Below are positions 1-8,565 of a DNA stretch of 64,000 nucleotides, piece after piece. The notes under the pieces are model-generated. The model was not told the origin of the DNA, searched no databases, and was given only the letters and a program-made list of their open reading frames with translations. The stretch covers positions 59,551 through 123,550 of the forward strand of contig CAWABY010000008.1 in the NCBI GenBank assembly GCA_963780395.1. Direction: 5' to 3'. Origin of the DNA: VGBV01 sp963780395. Lineage in GTDB: Bacteria; Actinomycetota; Thermoleophilia; Solirubrobacterales; 70-9. Each line of letters opens with the position of its first letter. The stretch's first letter is position 1. The translations under genes and the position numbers were made by a program.

Positions 1-1092
1 GTCCACGAGCGCATCCGCCATCTCCTGACCATCGGTCGAGCCAGCGCTGACCGCGGCGAGGTAACAGAGGATGGTCGCGTCGAACTGCTGGGCATCGAAC
101 GTCTGACGATCGACGTCCTTCGGGTCCGAGCCCACGTACAGGGTCTCGAACGCCTTCGATGCCTCGCCGGCGTCGGGCGAGCCCGGCGCGGTGCCGCGCA
201 TGCCCTCCACGACGTCCTCACCGACGTCGGCGGGGAGGTCGCGTGGAGGCGAGTCCATCGGTGCCCCATGCCTTCGTGGGATCCCAGTTGCCCGTGCGCT
301 GCAGCGCCGGACCGACCTTGACGAAGGTCTCCGGGAAATCGATGATCACGATCGCGTCGGGGTTGCCCTCGGTGATCTGGGCGGCCTCCGAGTTGTAGCT
401 CGGCTGCTCGGGGTCGTAGATGACCTCCTGGCCGATCGATGCCGCCCAGGCCTTCCCACGCCTCCTTGAACGTGCCCGCAGAGGCCCGTTCCGTAGGCGT
501 CGTTGCGGGCGCCGATGTTGACGACCTTGCCGTCGGCGCTGCCCAGATCCTCGGCGATCGCGTCGGCGAGCGTCGGGCCCTGGAACGTAGTCCGGCGGGC
601 GACGTCCGGTTGAGCAGCCCCTCGTCGTCGATCGCCGTGATGGCCGTCGTCGGTCGACGCCGGCGAGATCTGCAGGATCCCGTCCGGGATCGAAACCGAC
701 TGCGCCGTCGGGATCGTGTCCGCGGATGCCCACGCGCCCGTGATGCAGGTGGCGCCGTCCGAGTCGACCAGCTTGCGGGCAGCCTGAACGGCGGCCTGCG
801 GGTTCGTCTCGTTGTCCTCGTGGACGACCTTCACGGTGTGATCAACGCCGGCGGCCTTGATCGCGTCGGTGATCTGTGTCGCGGCGACATCCGAGGCCTT
901 CTGCCCCGGGGGGCCGAAGTCGGAAAGGTCACCGGTGAGCGGGATCGAATCCCCGATCACAAGGTCGAGCTGTGCCTCGCCACCGCCTCCGCCTCCGTCG
1001 TCATCGTCGTCGTCGCCACAGGCAGCGACGCCGAGGACGAGCACAAGTCCGGCGGTTGCGGCGAGGAGCCTCTTGGTGTTGAGACCTCGCAT
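1..1092 (-). CDS. ABC transporter substrate-binding lipoprotein, LivK/HAAT type (partial, frame-broken)
   Basis: Periplasmic-type binding lipoprotein, probably the ligand receptor of a branched-chain amino-acid-like ABC importer. The start is ATG at 1092 behind a GAGGAG ribosome site. The signal peptide ends in the lipobox LGVAAC (Cys about residue 25), followed by Asp and Gly runs. The mature part begins 'LVIGDSIPLTGDLSDFGPPG', typical of Peripla_BP_6, and later keeps 'VVNIGARNDAYGTGL' and 'NPDAIVIIDFPETF'. Conserved pieces lie in different frames, with shifts near 645, 590, 480 and 230, so single-base errors are likely. The C-terminus lies beyond position 1. No permease or ATPase partner is in view, and the ligand is unknown. 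Confidence 0.85.
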
Positions 1093-1240
1093 TACGTGTA
1101 TCTCCTCTCGTTCACGTCAGTCGGGGGCCCGTAGAAGACGATCGCGAGCCCGCTTCAGGTCGTATCTATAGCCCTTCTGCGCAACAAGCGACCTTCTCGT
1201 ACCCACTATCGACTTCGTTGATCGACTAGCCTGCGCGACC

Positions 1241-1708
1241 GTGGCGGCCACAGAGGTAGTCGGAATCGAGGGATTGAAGGCGCTCCAGGGGCAGACGATC
1301 GGCCCGGGCGAGTGGCGCGAGGTCACGCAGGAGGACATCGACGCTTTCGCCGAGCTCTCAGGCGACGACCAGTGGATCCACGTCGACGTCGAGCGGGCCG
1401 GCAAGGAGAGCCCCTTCGGCACCACGATCGCCCACGGCAACCTCACCCTGTCGCTGATCGACGGCCTGCGACTGAGGTTGATGAAGTCCTCGGGCTTCAA
1501 GCTGGGGGTCAACTACGGCTGGAACAAGGTCCGCTTCCCGGCCCCGGTCCCGGCCGGGTCTAGGGTGCGCGCCAGCGCCGAGGTGGTCGAGGTGGAGGAC
1601 GTGGGCGGCGGCTGGTGGCAGATCGTCACCCGCTTCACCCTCGAGGTCGAGGGCAACGAGAAACCCTGCTGCGTCGCCGACAGCGTCGGTCGAGCGCTGC
1701 CGGAATAG
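1241..1708 (+). CDS. MaoC-family hydratase
   Basis: A 155-residue single hot-dog protein of the MaoC dehydratase family, which hydrates enoyl-CoA to (R)-3-hydroxyacyl-CoA or acts on related thioesters. Residues 36-50 'FAELSGDDQWIHVD' carry the Asp-x4-His dyad of the hydratase-2 motif, although the usual N-P before the His is Q-W. The later segment 'NYGWNKVRFPAPVPAGSRVR' is the conserved core strand of the fold. The start is GTG at 1241. It stands alone, converging with the copper-protein gene, with a shared hairpin terminator between them. Substrate chain length cannot be read from sequence. Confidence 0.9.
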   Translation: MAATEVVGIEGLKALQGQTIGPGEWREVTQEDIDAFAELSGDDQWIHVDVERAGKESPFGTTIAHGNLTLSLIDGLRLRLMKSSGFKLGVNYGWNKVRFPAPVPAGSRVRASAEVVEVEDVGGGWWQIVTRFTLEVEGNEKPCCVADSVGRALPE

Positions 1709-1726
1709 CGCAGCCTCAGAAACAGA

Positions 1727-1752
1727 GACGGCCCGGCTTGCGCCGGGCCGTC
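1727..1752. terminator. bidirectional hairpin terminator between convergent genes
   Basis: A perfect 11-bp inverted repeat (GACGGCCCGGC / GCCGGGCCGTC) around a 4-nt loop, TTGC. It lies between the ends of the MaoC gene and the minus-strand cupredoxin gene. On the minus strand it is followed by a T-rich stretch (TCTCTGTTTCTG), so termination of the cupredoxin transcript is best supported. Confidence 0.75.
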
Positions 1753-1773
1753 CTCACAGGTGCTTCGCCGCGG

Positions 1774-2209
1774 TCAGTTGACCGTCAGCGTGCCTTCCAT
1801 GCCGCCCTCGCGGTGGCCGGGCACGTCGCAGAAGTACGTGTAGGTGCCGGGCTGCAGCTCGACGTTGGTCGCTGCCTGCCCTCCGTACACGAGGTCGGTC
1901 TTGGCCGAGCTCGTTGCCCGCCGTCGTCCTCGATCACGACGTCGTGCTGAGAGCGCGGCCGGATTGTCGAAGTTGACGGTGACCAGTCCCGGCCGGCGCG
2001 GTCAGCTCCGCCGGCTCGTAGGCGAAGCTGCCGTCTGCCGGCGCCGCGACGTCGATCGTGGTACCCGCGCCGCCGGTCGTGGCATCCGCCTCGGTCGCCG
2101 TTTCCTCGACGGCCGTGGTGTCCCCGTCGTCATCGTCGTCGTCGCCGCAGGCCGCGAGGCCGAACAGCGCCAGGGCGATGGCCACGAGGAGAACAGAAGC
2201 CTTCTTCAT
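1774..2209 (-). CDS. Plastocyanin/azurin-like blue copper lipoprotein (frame-broken)
   Basis: Small secreted cupredoxin, probably an electron carrier or copper-binding lipoprotein on the outer face of the membrane. ATG at 2209 follows AGGGAA. The signal peptide 'MKKASVLLVAIALALFGLAAC' has its lipid-accepting Cys at residue 21 and is followed by an Asp-rich run and a Thr/Glu linker. The C-terminus, in other frames, reads 'TYTYFCDVPGHREGGMEG', giving the Cys, His and Met ligands of a type 1 copper site; an upstream 'HDVVIEDD' supplies the other His. Several one-base shifts between 1900 and 2000 break the frame; without them the fold is intact. No oxidase partner is adjacent. Confidence 0.85.
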
Positions 2210-2290
2210 CGCATTCCCTTTCGTAGGTCGCTCGCAGTTGCCAACTCTATTCCTTGACGCCAAACGCCCAGGCATATTCCCGCGCCGAAC

Positions 2291-3126
2291 TTAAGCTCCC
2301 TTGAATTCCGGGGTCTCGCCCGCCTTGAAGGCGGTGACGCCGCGGCGCAGGTCCTCGGTGGCCATGCTGTCGGCGATCCCGTGCCGCTCGAGCTGGAGGT
2401 GCTCGGTCAGCGAGTGCTCGAGGCTCTCGCCGATCAGGCTCTTGGCCATGCGCACGTAGTGCGGCGCCTTCGCCGCCAGCTCGGCCGCCTTCGCCGCTGG
2501 CGGCCTCCATCAGCTTGTCCGCGGCGACGACCTCGCTGACCAGCCCCAGCTCGAGGGCGCTCTTCGGGTCGATGACCGGATCGTTCAGCGCCAGCTCCAG
2601 CGCCTTTGCCGGTCCCACCACCCTGGGCAGGAAGTAGGTCATGCCGCCGTCGGGCGATGGCCCCGATGCGGCCGTAGGCGACCACGAAGAAGGCGTCCTC
2701 CGAGGCGATCCGCAGGTCGCACATCAGCGCCAGCGAGAAGCCGGCCCCGGCGGCCGCCCCGTTGACCGCGCCGATCACGGGGAAGGGGATGCGGCGGAAG
2801 TCCACGATCGCCTGGTGCAGCACCTCGGCGCCGCGGCGCACGTCCGAGGGCAGGTCGTGCTCGGGGTCCTCGAGCCCCTTCATGAACCAGTTGACGTCGC
2901 CGCCGGCGGAGAAGGCACGTCCCGAGCCGGTCACGATCAGCGCCCGGAACGGAGCCCGGTCGGCGAGCCAGGCGGCCGCGACGGTGAGCTCGAAGATCAG
3001 CTCCGGGTCCATCGCGTTCATCGCCTCGGGCCGGTTCAGCGTCAGGGTGCCGATCTCACCGTCTGAGGTGATCTCGAGGGTGTTGAGCTGAGGCGGGGTC
3101 GGCTCGGGCGGCTTGCGCTCGGTCAT
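2291..3126 (-). CDS. Enoyl-CoA hydratase/isomerase (crotonase family, frame-broken)
   Basis: Crotonase-fold enzyme expected to act in beta-oxidation or a related acyl-CoA route. ATG at 3126 follows GGAGGAG. The N-terminal part has 'LTLNRPEAMNAMD' and the first oxyanion-hole segment 'GRAFSAGGDVNWF'; the second is 'VIGAVNGAAAGAGFSLAL'. The continuation 'DGGMTYFLPRVVGPAKALEL' is in another frame after about 2650, and a second shift lies near 2500. The end, 'EFKGA', is at 2291. Interpreted as one gene of about 277 residues, the usual size. The acidic residue after the second oxyanion loop is Asp (SPDGG), so dehydration chemistry is plausible but substrate is not predictable. Confidence 0.88.
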
Positions 3127-3171
3127 GGTGCTCCTCCAGGCTTCGGGGGCCGTGAGCCTACCCTTACTCAA

Positions 3172-5082
3172 ATGGCCAAGAAGAGCCCCGAGGACGAGTC
3201 AAAGCTCGACCAGCAGCGCCGCGACCTGCCCGACTCCCCGGGCGTCTACGTGTTCCGCGACCGCTCGGGCGAGGCGCTCTACGTCGGCAAGGCGAACTCG
3301 ATCCGCAAGCGCGTCGCCTCGCACTTCTCGGGCAAGGGCGGCGGCCTGGGCGCCGGCCTCGGAGGTACCACGGGCATGCTCGACCGGATCGACTCGATCG
3401 AGACGCTGGTCACGCAGAACGAGGCCGAGGCGCTGCTCGCCGAGCAGGCGTTCATCAAGCGCTACCGGCCGCGGTTCAACATCCGGCTGCGCGACGACAA
3501 GTCCTACCCCTACGTGGGGATCAGCCTCGATGAGGAGTACCCGCGCGTCTACTTCACCCGCGAGCGCCACCGCCCCAACCGCGCCTACTTCGGCCCCTTC
3601 TCCTCGGCCAAACGGGTGCGCGAGACGCTCGACCTGCTCGGCAAGCTGTTCCAGTACCGCACCTGCGAGGGGCCCGAGCCCGGCAGGCGCTCGGGGGTGC
3701 CGTGCCTGGACTACTACATCAAGCGCTGCCAGGCGCCCTGCGTCGGCTACATCGACCAGGACGAGTACCGCGGCAACATCGATCGCATCATCGACTTCCT
3801 CTCGGGCCGCTACCGGGAGGTCACCGACGACCTCGAGGCGAGGATGGCGGAGGCCGCGGAAGCGCAGGACTTCGAGCGGGCGGCGCTCTTCCGCGACCGG
3901 CTCAACGCGGTGAGCAGCCTGATGGAGCGCCAGCGGGTCGCCGGCAGCTCGATGGGCAGCGCGGACCTGATCGGGGTAGCCGTCGAGGGGACCGACGCAA
4001 ACGCCCAGGTGTTCCAGGTCCGCGACGGGGTGCTGGCCGAGCGGCAGGGCTTCTATCTGTCCGGCGGCGCCGAGCGCGCGCCGGCCGAGGTCGCCGAGAG
4101 CTTCCTGCTCCAGTACTACACGGCGGCGCCCGCGATCCCGCCGCGCGTGGTGGTCGGCCCCGAGCTCAAGGGCCGCACCGAGGTGCTGGCGGAGGCCCTC
4201 GGCTCCGAGCGCGATTCCTCGGTCGAGGTCCGCGTCGCGGAGCGTGGGGACCTGCGCCGCCTGCGCGAGCTGGCCGAGCGCAACGCCGAGCTGGCGCTGG
4301 CCCAGGACAGGCTGCAGCGGGAACACCGCCGGCAGCAGCGGGCCGAGGCGCTCAACGCGCTGCAGAGCGAGCTCGGGCTGGAGCGACTGCCCGTCCGCAT
4401 CGAGGCCTATGACATCTCCAACCTCGGCGAGTCGCATACGGTCGCCGCGATGGTGGTGTTCGAGGGAGGAGCGCCGAAGAAGTCCGACTACCGCAAGTTC
4501 AAGATCCGCGGCGACGGCGATGAGAACGGCGGCAAGCCCGACGACTTTGCAGCGATGCGAGAGGTCCTGACGAGGCGCATGGGCCGCTACATGGAGCAGG
4601 CTGACCTCTCGCCGCACGACGCCAACCGCGACGCGAGCTTCGCCGCGCTGCCGGACCTGATCGTGATCGACGGCGGCAAGGGCCAGCTCTCGGCGGGCAT
4701 GGGCGCCCTGGAGCCATTGGTGGAGCGGGGGGTGGCGGTCGTCAGCCTCGCGAAGCGGATCGAGGAGATCTTCGTGCCGGGTCGCCCGGACCCGATCCTG
4801 CTCGGGCGCGACTCCGACGCCCTGCGGACGCTGCAACGGGTGCGCGACGAGGCGCACCGCTTCGCGATCACGTTCCACCGCAGCAGGCGGGACCAGGCGA
4901 TGACGGCCTCGGTGCTGGACGGGGTCAGGGGGGTCGGGCCGGCCCGAAAGCGCGCGCTGCTGCGGCATTTCGGCTCGCCGGAGCGCCTGGTCGCCGCCAG
5001 CCGCGAGGAGCTGGAAGCGGTGCCCGGGGTGCCCGGTAAGCTCGCTAGAGAAATCCACCGGCAACTGAACAGAGCCGGCTGA
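3172..5082 (+). CDS. uvrC: Excinuclease ABC subunit C
   Basis: Dual-incision nuclease subunit of UvrABC nucleotide excision repair, recruited by UvrB at lesions. The protein is 636 residues, a normal length. Residues 20-110 are the GIY-YIG nuclease domain for the 3' cut ('PGVYVFRDRSGEALYVGKA'). A UvrB-interacting UVR motif follows at about 215-250. The RNase H-like domain for the 5' cut contains 'IEAYDISNLGESHTVAAMVV' and 'PDLIVIDGGKGQLSAG'. Paired helix-hairpin-helix motifs close the protein ('LDGVRGVGPARKRALLRHFG'). The frame is uninterrupted. The stop overlaps the rapZ start (TGATG), so the two are co-translated. I see no SOS box upstream. Confidence 0.98.
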   Translation: MAKKSPEDESKLDQQRRDLPDSPGVYVFRDRSGEALYVGKANSIRKRVASHFSGKGGGLGAGLGGTTGMLDRIDSIETLVTQNEAEALLAEQAFIKRYRPRFNIRLRDDKSYPYVGISLDEEYPRVYFTRERHRPNRAYFGPFSSAKRVRETLDLLGKLFQYRTCEGPEPGRRSGVPCLDYYIKRCQAPCVGYIDQDEYRGNIDRIIDFLSGRYREVTDDLEARMAEAAEAQDFERAALFRDRLNAVSSLMERQRVAGSSMGSADLIGVAVEGTDANAQVFQVRDGVLAERQGFYLSGGAERAPAEVAESFLLQYYTAAPAIPPRVVVGPELKGRTEVLAEALGSERDSSVEVRVAERGDLRRLRELAERNAELALAQDRLQREHRRQQRAEALNALQSELGLERLPVRIEAYDISNLGESHTVAAMVVFEGGAPKKSDYRKFKIRGDGDENGGKPDDFAAMREVLTRRMGRYMEQADLSPHDANRDASFAALPDLIVIDGGKGQLSAGMGALEPLVERGVAVVSLAKRIEEIFVPGRPDPILLGRDSDALRTLQRVRDEAHRFAITFHRSRRDQAMTASVLDGVRGVGPARKRALLRHFGSPERLVAASREELEAVPGVPGKLAREIHRQLNRAG

Positions 5083-6056
5083 TGTCGCCGAAAGCAAGCA
5101 CCGAGAAGCGGGGAAAGCGGAAGGTTGCCGCGACGGATGCCGATCCCGCGGCGGGTCCGAACGGCTCGCCGGACGGCGACGGGTCCCGGGGCAAGCGGGT
5201 CGAGCTGGTGGTGATCACCGGCCACTCCGGCGCGGGCAAGTCCGAGGCGATAGCCGCCTTCGAGGACGGTGGCTACTTCTGCGTCGACAACCTGCCGCCG
5301 CGGATGATCGGCGCCCTGGGCGAGCTGTTCAGCTTCGAGGGCAGCGGCGTGGAGCGCGCCGCGGTCGTCTCCGACGTGCGGGGAGGCGAGTACTTCGAGG
5401 ACCTGCTGGCGGTTCTGGATGAGCTGGGGTCCAGCGGGCTCGACGTCAAGGTCCTCTTCCTGGAGGCCGACGAGGAGACGCTGCTGCACCGCTACAAGGA
5501 GACGAGGCGCCGACACCCGCTGGCGCGCAGCGGCCGCATCGTCGATGGCATCCGCGAGGAGCGCGAGCTGCTGGCGCCGCTGCGCGAGCGCGCTGACGTC
5601 GTCATCGACACCACCGACCTCACGGGCGGGGCGCTGCGCCGCCGCATCGCCACCGAGCTGATCGGCCGCGAGCGCGAGGAGAACCAGCTTGCCCTCACCC
5701 TGCTCACCTTCGGGTTCAAGAACGGACCGCCCCGCGACGCAGACCTCACACTCGACGTCCGCTTCCTGCCCAACCCGTACTACGTCGACGACCTGCGGCC
5801 GCTGACCGGCCAGGACGCCAAGGTGGTCGAGTACGTCGAGTCCGGCACCCAGGCCGGCGAGTTCTACGGCCGCCTGATGCCGCTGCTGGAGTTCCTGCTG
5901 CCCGCCTACGTGGCCGAGGGCAAGCAGCACCTGACGATCGCGATCGGCTGCACCGGCGGCCGCCACCGCTCGATCACCGTCGCCGACCGCATCGCCCGCG
6001 AGGTCGGCGAGCGCGACGACGTGAAGCTGCGCGTCGTCCACCGCGACCTGGATTAG
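5082..6056 (+). CDS. rapZ: RNase adapter/nucleotide-binding protein RapZ (YvcJ family)
   Basis: P-loop protein of the RapZ/YvcJ family. In E. coli RapZ guides RNase E to GlmZ; in Gram-positives YvcJ hydrolyses nucleotides and its role is less clear. Of 324 residues, the first ~40 are a charged low-complexity extension. Walker A is 'GHSGAGKSEA' at about 46-55. 'CVDNLPPRMIG', 'FLEADEETLLHRYKETRRRHPL' and the C-terminal 'IAIGCTGGRHRSITVADRIA' are all family signatures. It overlaps uvrC by one base. In many actinobacteria yvcK and whiA follow next; here they do not, and a palindromic repeat followed by an ABC exporter comes instead. Confidence 0.95.
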   Translation: MSPKASTEKRGKRKVAATDADPAAGPNGSPDGDGSRGKRVELVVITGHSGAGKSEAIAAFEDGGYFCVDNLPPRMIGALGELFSFEGSGVERAAVVSDVRGGEYFEDLLAVLDELGSSGLDVKVLFLEADEETLLHRYKETRRRHPLARSGRIVDGIREERELLAPLRERADVVIDTTDLTGGALRRRIATELIGREREENQLALTLLTFGFKNGPPRDADLTLDVRFLPNPYYVDDLRPLTGQDAKVVEYVESGTQAGEFYGRLMPLLEFLLPAYVAEGKQHLTIAIGCTGGRHRSITVADRIAREVGERDDVKLRVVHRDLD

Positions 6057-6122
6057 GGCGCTCGGTTCCCGGGCTAGGGGCGCGGCGGTCGCGGCGGTCC
6101 CAGGGGCGGCTCGACCCCACGA

Positions 6123-6337
6123 GCGTGAAAACCCGCATTGAAGGCGGCATGGCCCCAAGGGCAGCGCACTTCCCGCGTCCCTGGCGACTTGTGCCGCCCA
6201 GAGCCGGATAAAGCGCCAGGCGGCTCTATTTCCGTGGGTGCGGGCGGTTCCATGGCGCTTTATGCGGCCCAGGGCGGCAAAAAGCGCCAGGGAAGCCTCG
6301 GCCCCGCCCGGGCCGGCCTTCAATGAGGGGTTTTCGT
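6123..6337. repeat. nested long palindrome filling the rapZ-ABC exporter intergenic gap
   Basis: The 342-nt gap 6057-6398 has no gene I can support. It holds a long imperfect inverted repeat: the left arm (6124-6218) and the right arm (6253-6336, reversed) match through GAAAACCC..CATTGAAGGC, TCCCTGGCG, TGCCGCCC and ATAAAGCGCCA, with a ~34-nt centre. Each arm also folds on itself: CCTGGCGACTT (6179-6189) pairs with AAAGCGCCAGG (6210-6220), and TGGCGCTTT (6253-6261) pairs with AAAGCGCCA (6281-6289). The word AAAGCGCCA or its complement therefore occurs four times. It may be a MITE-like or REP-like repeat, or a structured RNA. The outer bases are only roughly defined. Confidence 0.75.
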
Positions 6338-6398
6338 CCTTCGTGAGCGCCCCGCCGACCCCCTTGTCGGCGGCCGCCCGTCCCTAGACTCGCGGGCC

Positions 6399-7337
6399 GT
6401 GCCCGAGACGGTCATCAGCGCGCAGGGCCTGCGCAAGTCCTACGGTGACTTCGAGGCCGTCCGGGGGCTCGACCTCGAGGTCAGCTCCGGGGAGGTGTTC
6501 GCCTTCCTCGGCCCCAACGGGGCCGGCAAGACGACCACGGTCGAGATCCTCGAGGGCTATCGCGAGCGGAGCGCCGGCACGGTCGAGGTGCTGGGCCTGG
6601 ATCCGGTCGCCGCGACCCGCGCCTGGCGCCAGCGGGTCGGGATCGTGCTGCAGGAATGCCGCCTGACGCCCGAGTTGACGCCACGCGAGCTGCTGCAGCA
6701 GTACGCCGGCTACTACGCACGGCCGCGCGGGGTCGAGGAGACGATCGCCCTGGTCGGGCTGGCCGAGAAGGCCGATGCCCGCACCTCGACGCTTTCGGGC
6801 GGCCAGCAGCGCCGCCTCGACGTCGCCATGGCCCTGGTCGGGGACCCCGAGCTGCTCTTCCTCGATGAGCCGACGACCGGATTCGACCCGACCGCGCGGC
6901 GCAGGGCCTGGGAGATGATCGGCGGCCTCCGCGACCTCGGCAAGACGGTGTTCCTGACGACGCACTACATGGACGAGGCGCAGGCGCTGGCCGACCGGGT
7001 CGCGATCCTGGCCGCGGGGCGGATCGTCGCCGAGGGCCCGCCGGACCAGCTCGGCGACCGCGACGAGCGGGCGACGCGGATCAGCTTCCGCCTGCCGCCC
7101 GGCGTCGCAGGCGAGGAGCTTCCCGCGGCCGCTCGCGACGGCGCGCGGTTCGAGGGCTCCGAGGTCTCGATCCAGGCGGAGGACCCGGTCCCGGTGCTGC
7201 GGGAGCTGACCGCCTGGGCCGAGGCGCGCGACACGGGCCTGCCGGGTCTTGAGGTGCGACGCGCGAGCCTCGAGGACGTCTACCTGGAGTTGATCGACGG
7301 GGACGGCGCAGCGGGCGGGGGAGGCGAGGGCGAATGA
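6399..7337 (+). CDS. ABC-2 type exporter, ATP-binding subunit (DrrA-like)
   Basis: Cytoplasmic ATPase of a two-gene ABC exporter of the drug/lipid efflux type. The start is GTG at 6399; the protein is 312 residues. Walker A 'GPNGAGKTTT' is at about 38-47, the Q-loop 'IVLQECRL' near 85, the signature 'LSGGQQRRLDVAMALVG' at about 134-150, Walker B 'LLFLDEPTTGFD', and the switch His in 'TTHYMDEAQ'. The C-terminal ~90 residues form the accessory domain usual for DrrA-like ATPases. The stop overlaps the permease start (ATGA). The exported compound is unknown; neighbours give no hint. Confidence 0.93.
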   Translation: MPETVISAQGLRKSYGDFEAVRGLDLEVSSGEVFAFLGPNGAGKTTTVEILEGYRERSAGTVEVLGLDPVAATRAWRQRVGIVLQECRLTPELTPRELLQQYAGYYARPRGVEETIALVGLAEKADARTSTLSGGQQRRLDVAMALVGDPELLFLDEPTTGFDPTARRRAWEMIGGLRDLGKTVFLTTHYMDEAQALADRVAILAAGRIVAEGPPDQLGDRDERATRISFRLPPGVAGEELPAAARDGARFEGSEVSIQAEDPVPVLRELTAWAEARDTGLPGLEVRRASLEDVYLELIDGDGAAGGGGEGE

Positions 7338-8104
7338 CCGCGGCGCGCCTGGCCGTGCACCAGTTCCGCTTCGACCAGAAGGTGTTCTGGCGCAACCCGG
7401 CGTCCGTCTTCTTCACCGTGCTGCTGCCGCTGATCTTCCTCTTCATCTTCGCGACGATCTTCGGCAACGACGAGATCGAGGAGCGGGGCGTGAAGACGAC
7501 CACCTATTACGTCCCGGCGATCGTGGCGCTGGCCGTGATCTCGGCGACGATGCAGAGCCTCGCGATCAACCTCACCCGCGATCGCGAGCGCGGGCTGCTG
7601 AAGCGGGTGCGGGGGACGCCGCTGCCGCCCGGGACCTTCGTCGCGGGCCGGGTGGGCAACTCTCTGGTCGTGTCGGTGCTGATGGTGGTCCTGGTGTCCG
7701 TGATCGGCCGGCTCGTCTACGACGTCTCGATCCCGGACTCGAGGCTCCCCGCGGTGCTGGTCACGCTGGCCGTCGGGGCGTTCACCTTCTGCTGTCTCGG
7801 CTTCGCGCTGACCGCGGCAATCCCCTCCGAGGACGCGGCGCCGCCGATCTCCAACGCGGTCGTGCTGCCGCTGTACTTCATCTCCGGCATCTTCATCCCC
7901 GACAGCGAGATCCCCCAGGGGGTGCTCGACTTCGCCGATCTGTTCCCGATCCGCCACTTCTTCGAGGCCTTCTTCACCGCCTGGGACCCGAACACGGTCG
8001 GAGCGGGGTTCGAGTGGGGCGACCTCGCCGTCGTCGCCGGGTGGGGAATCGCGGGCCTGTTGGTGGCGCTGTTCGCCTTCCGCTGGGAACCGCGCCGTTC
8101 ATGA
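7334..8104 (+). CDS. ABC-2 type exporter, membrane subunit
   Basis: Permease partner of the preceding ATPase, 256 residues with about six membrane segments. A cytoplasmic start, 'AARLAVHQFRFDQKVFWRNP', precedes TM1 'VFFTVLLPLIFLFIFATIFG'. The coupling-helix region 'RERGLLKRVRGTPLPPG' and the segment 'FALTAAIPSEDAAPPISNAV' are typical of ABC2_membrane proteins, as is the final 'WGDLAVVAGWGIAGLLVALF' helix. It starts inside the ATPase stop codon (ATGA overlap), so the two are translationally coupled. Substrate not inferable. Confidence 0.92.
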   Translation: MTAARLAVHQFRFDQKVFWRNPASVFFTVLLPLIFLFIFATIFGNDEIEERGVKTTTYYVPAIVALAVISATMQSLAINLTRDRERGLLKRVRGTPLPPGTFVAGRVGNSLVVSVLMVVLVSVIGRLVYDVSIPDSRLPAVLVTLAVGAFTFCCLGFALTAAIPSEDAAPPISNAVVLPLYFISGIFIPDSEIPQGVLDFADLFPIRHFFEAFFTAWDPNTVGAGFEWGDLAVVAGWGIAGLLVALFAFRWEPRRS

Positions 8105-8132
8105 GCGCGGCGCGTCGGTAGGCTCCCACAAA

Positions 8133-8498
8133 ATGATGATCCACTACGTCACCCTCAACGTCTCCGACCTGGAGCGCAGCGGCAGCTTCTATGACGCGAT
8201 CCTGGCGCCGCTCGGCTGGCGCCGGCAGCAGGAGAACGCCGGCTCGATCTCCTGGGGGATGAACAAGCCGGCGCTGTTCATCAGCAAGGAGGACACGCAG
8301 CAGCCGGGCTTCGGCACAGTGTCCTTCCCCGCCAAGAGCATCCCCGCCGTAAGGGCCTCTTTCGAGTCAGGCATGGCCAACGGCGGCGAGGCCGTGGCCG
8401 AGCCCGGCAGCCCTCCCGCACAGGGATCGGGCAACTACGCCGCGCGCCTGCGCGACCCCGACGGCTACGTGGTCGAGGTCATCTCCGCACCGGAGTAG
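8133..8498 (+). CDS. VOC (glyoxalase/bleomycin-resistance) family protein
   Basis: A 121-residue protein of the vicinal oxygen chelate fold. The first strand 'MMIHYVTLNVSDLERSGSFY' carries a candidate metal-binding His near residue 4, and the end 'RLRDPDGYVVEVIS' carries the Glu ligand. The size corresponds to one full beta-alpha-beta-beta-beta pair. It lies 28 bp after the exporter and 67 bp before gap, so may be its own unit. The family covers glyoxalases, dioxygenases and resistance proteins; the specific role is unknown. Confidence 0.88.
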   Translation: MMIHYVTLNVSDLERSGSFYDAILAPLGWRRQQENAGSISWGMNKPALFISKEDTQQPGFGTVSFPAKSIPAVRASFESGMANGGEAVAEPGSPPAQGSGNYAARLRDPDGYVVEVISAPE

Positions 8499-8565
8499 GC
8501 CAGCCCGCGTGGTCTACTAGCCTGAGAGTCACGCCACCGGTCCCACAGCAAGGAGGAAGACGGCA

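Noticed and set aside
3199..5097. 632-residue minus-strand open frame opposite uvrC
   Set aside because: It is a high-GC antisense shadow of a fully conserved gene and shows no motif or plausible domain.
6123..6337. Intrinsic terminator for rapZ
   Set aside because: The structure is far too long, nested and lacks a T-run; it was kept as a repeat instead.
6399..8104. Assigning the ABC exporter as CcmAB haem exporter
   Set aside because: The ATPase has the DrrA-type C-terminal domain and the permease is ABC-2 type; neither resembles CcmA/CcmB.
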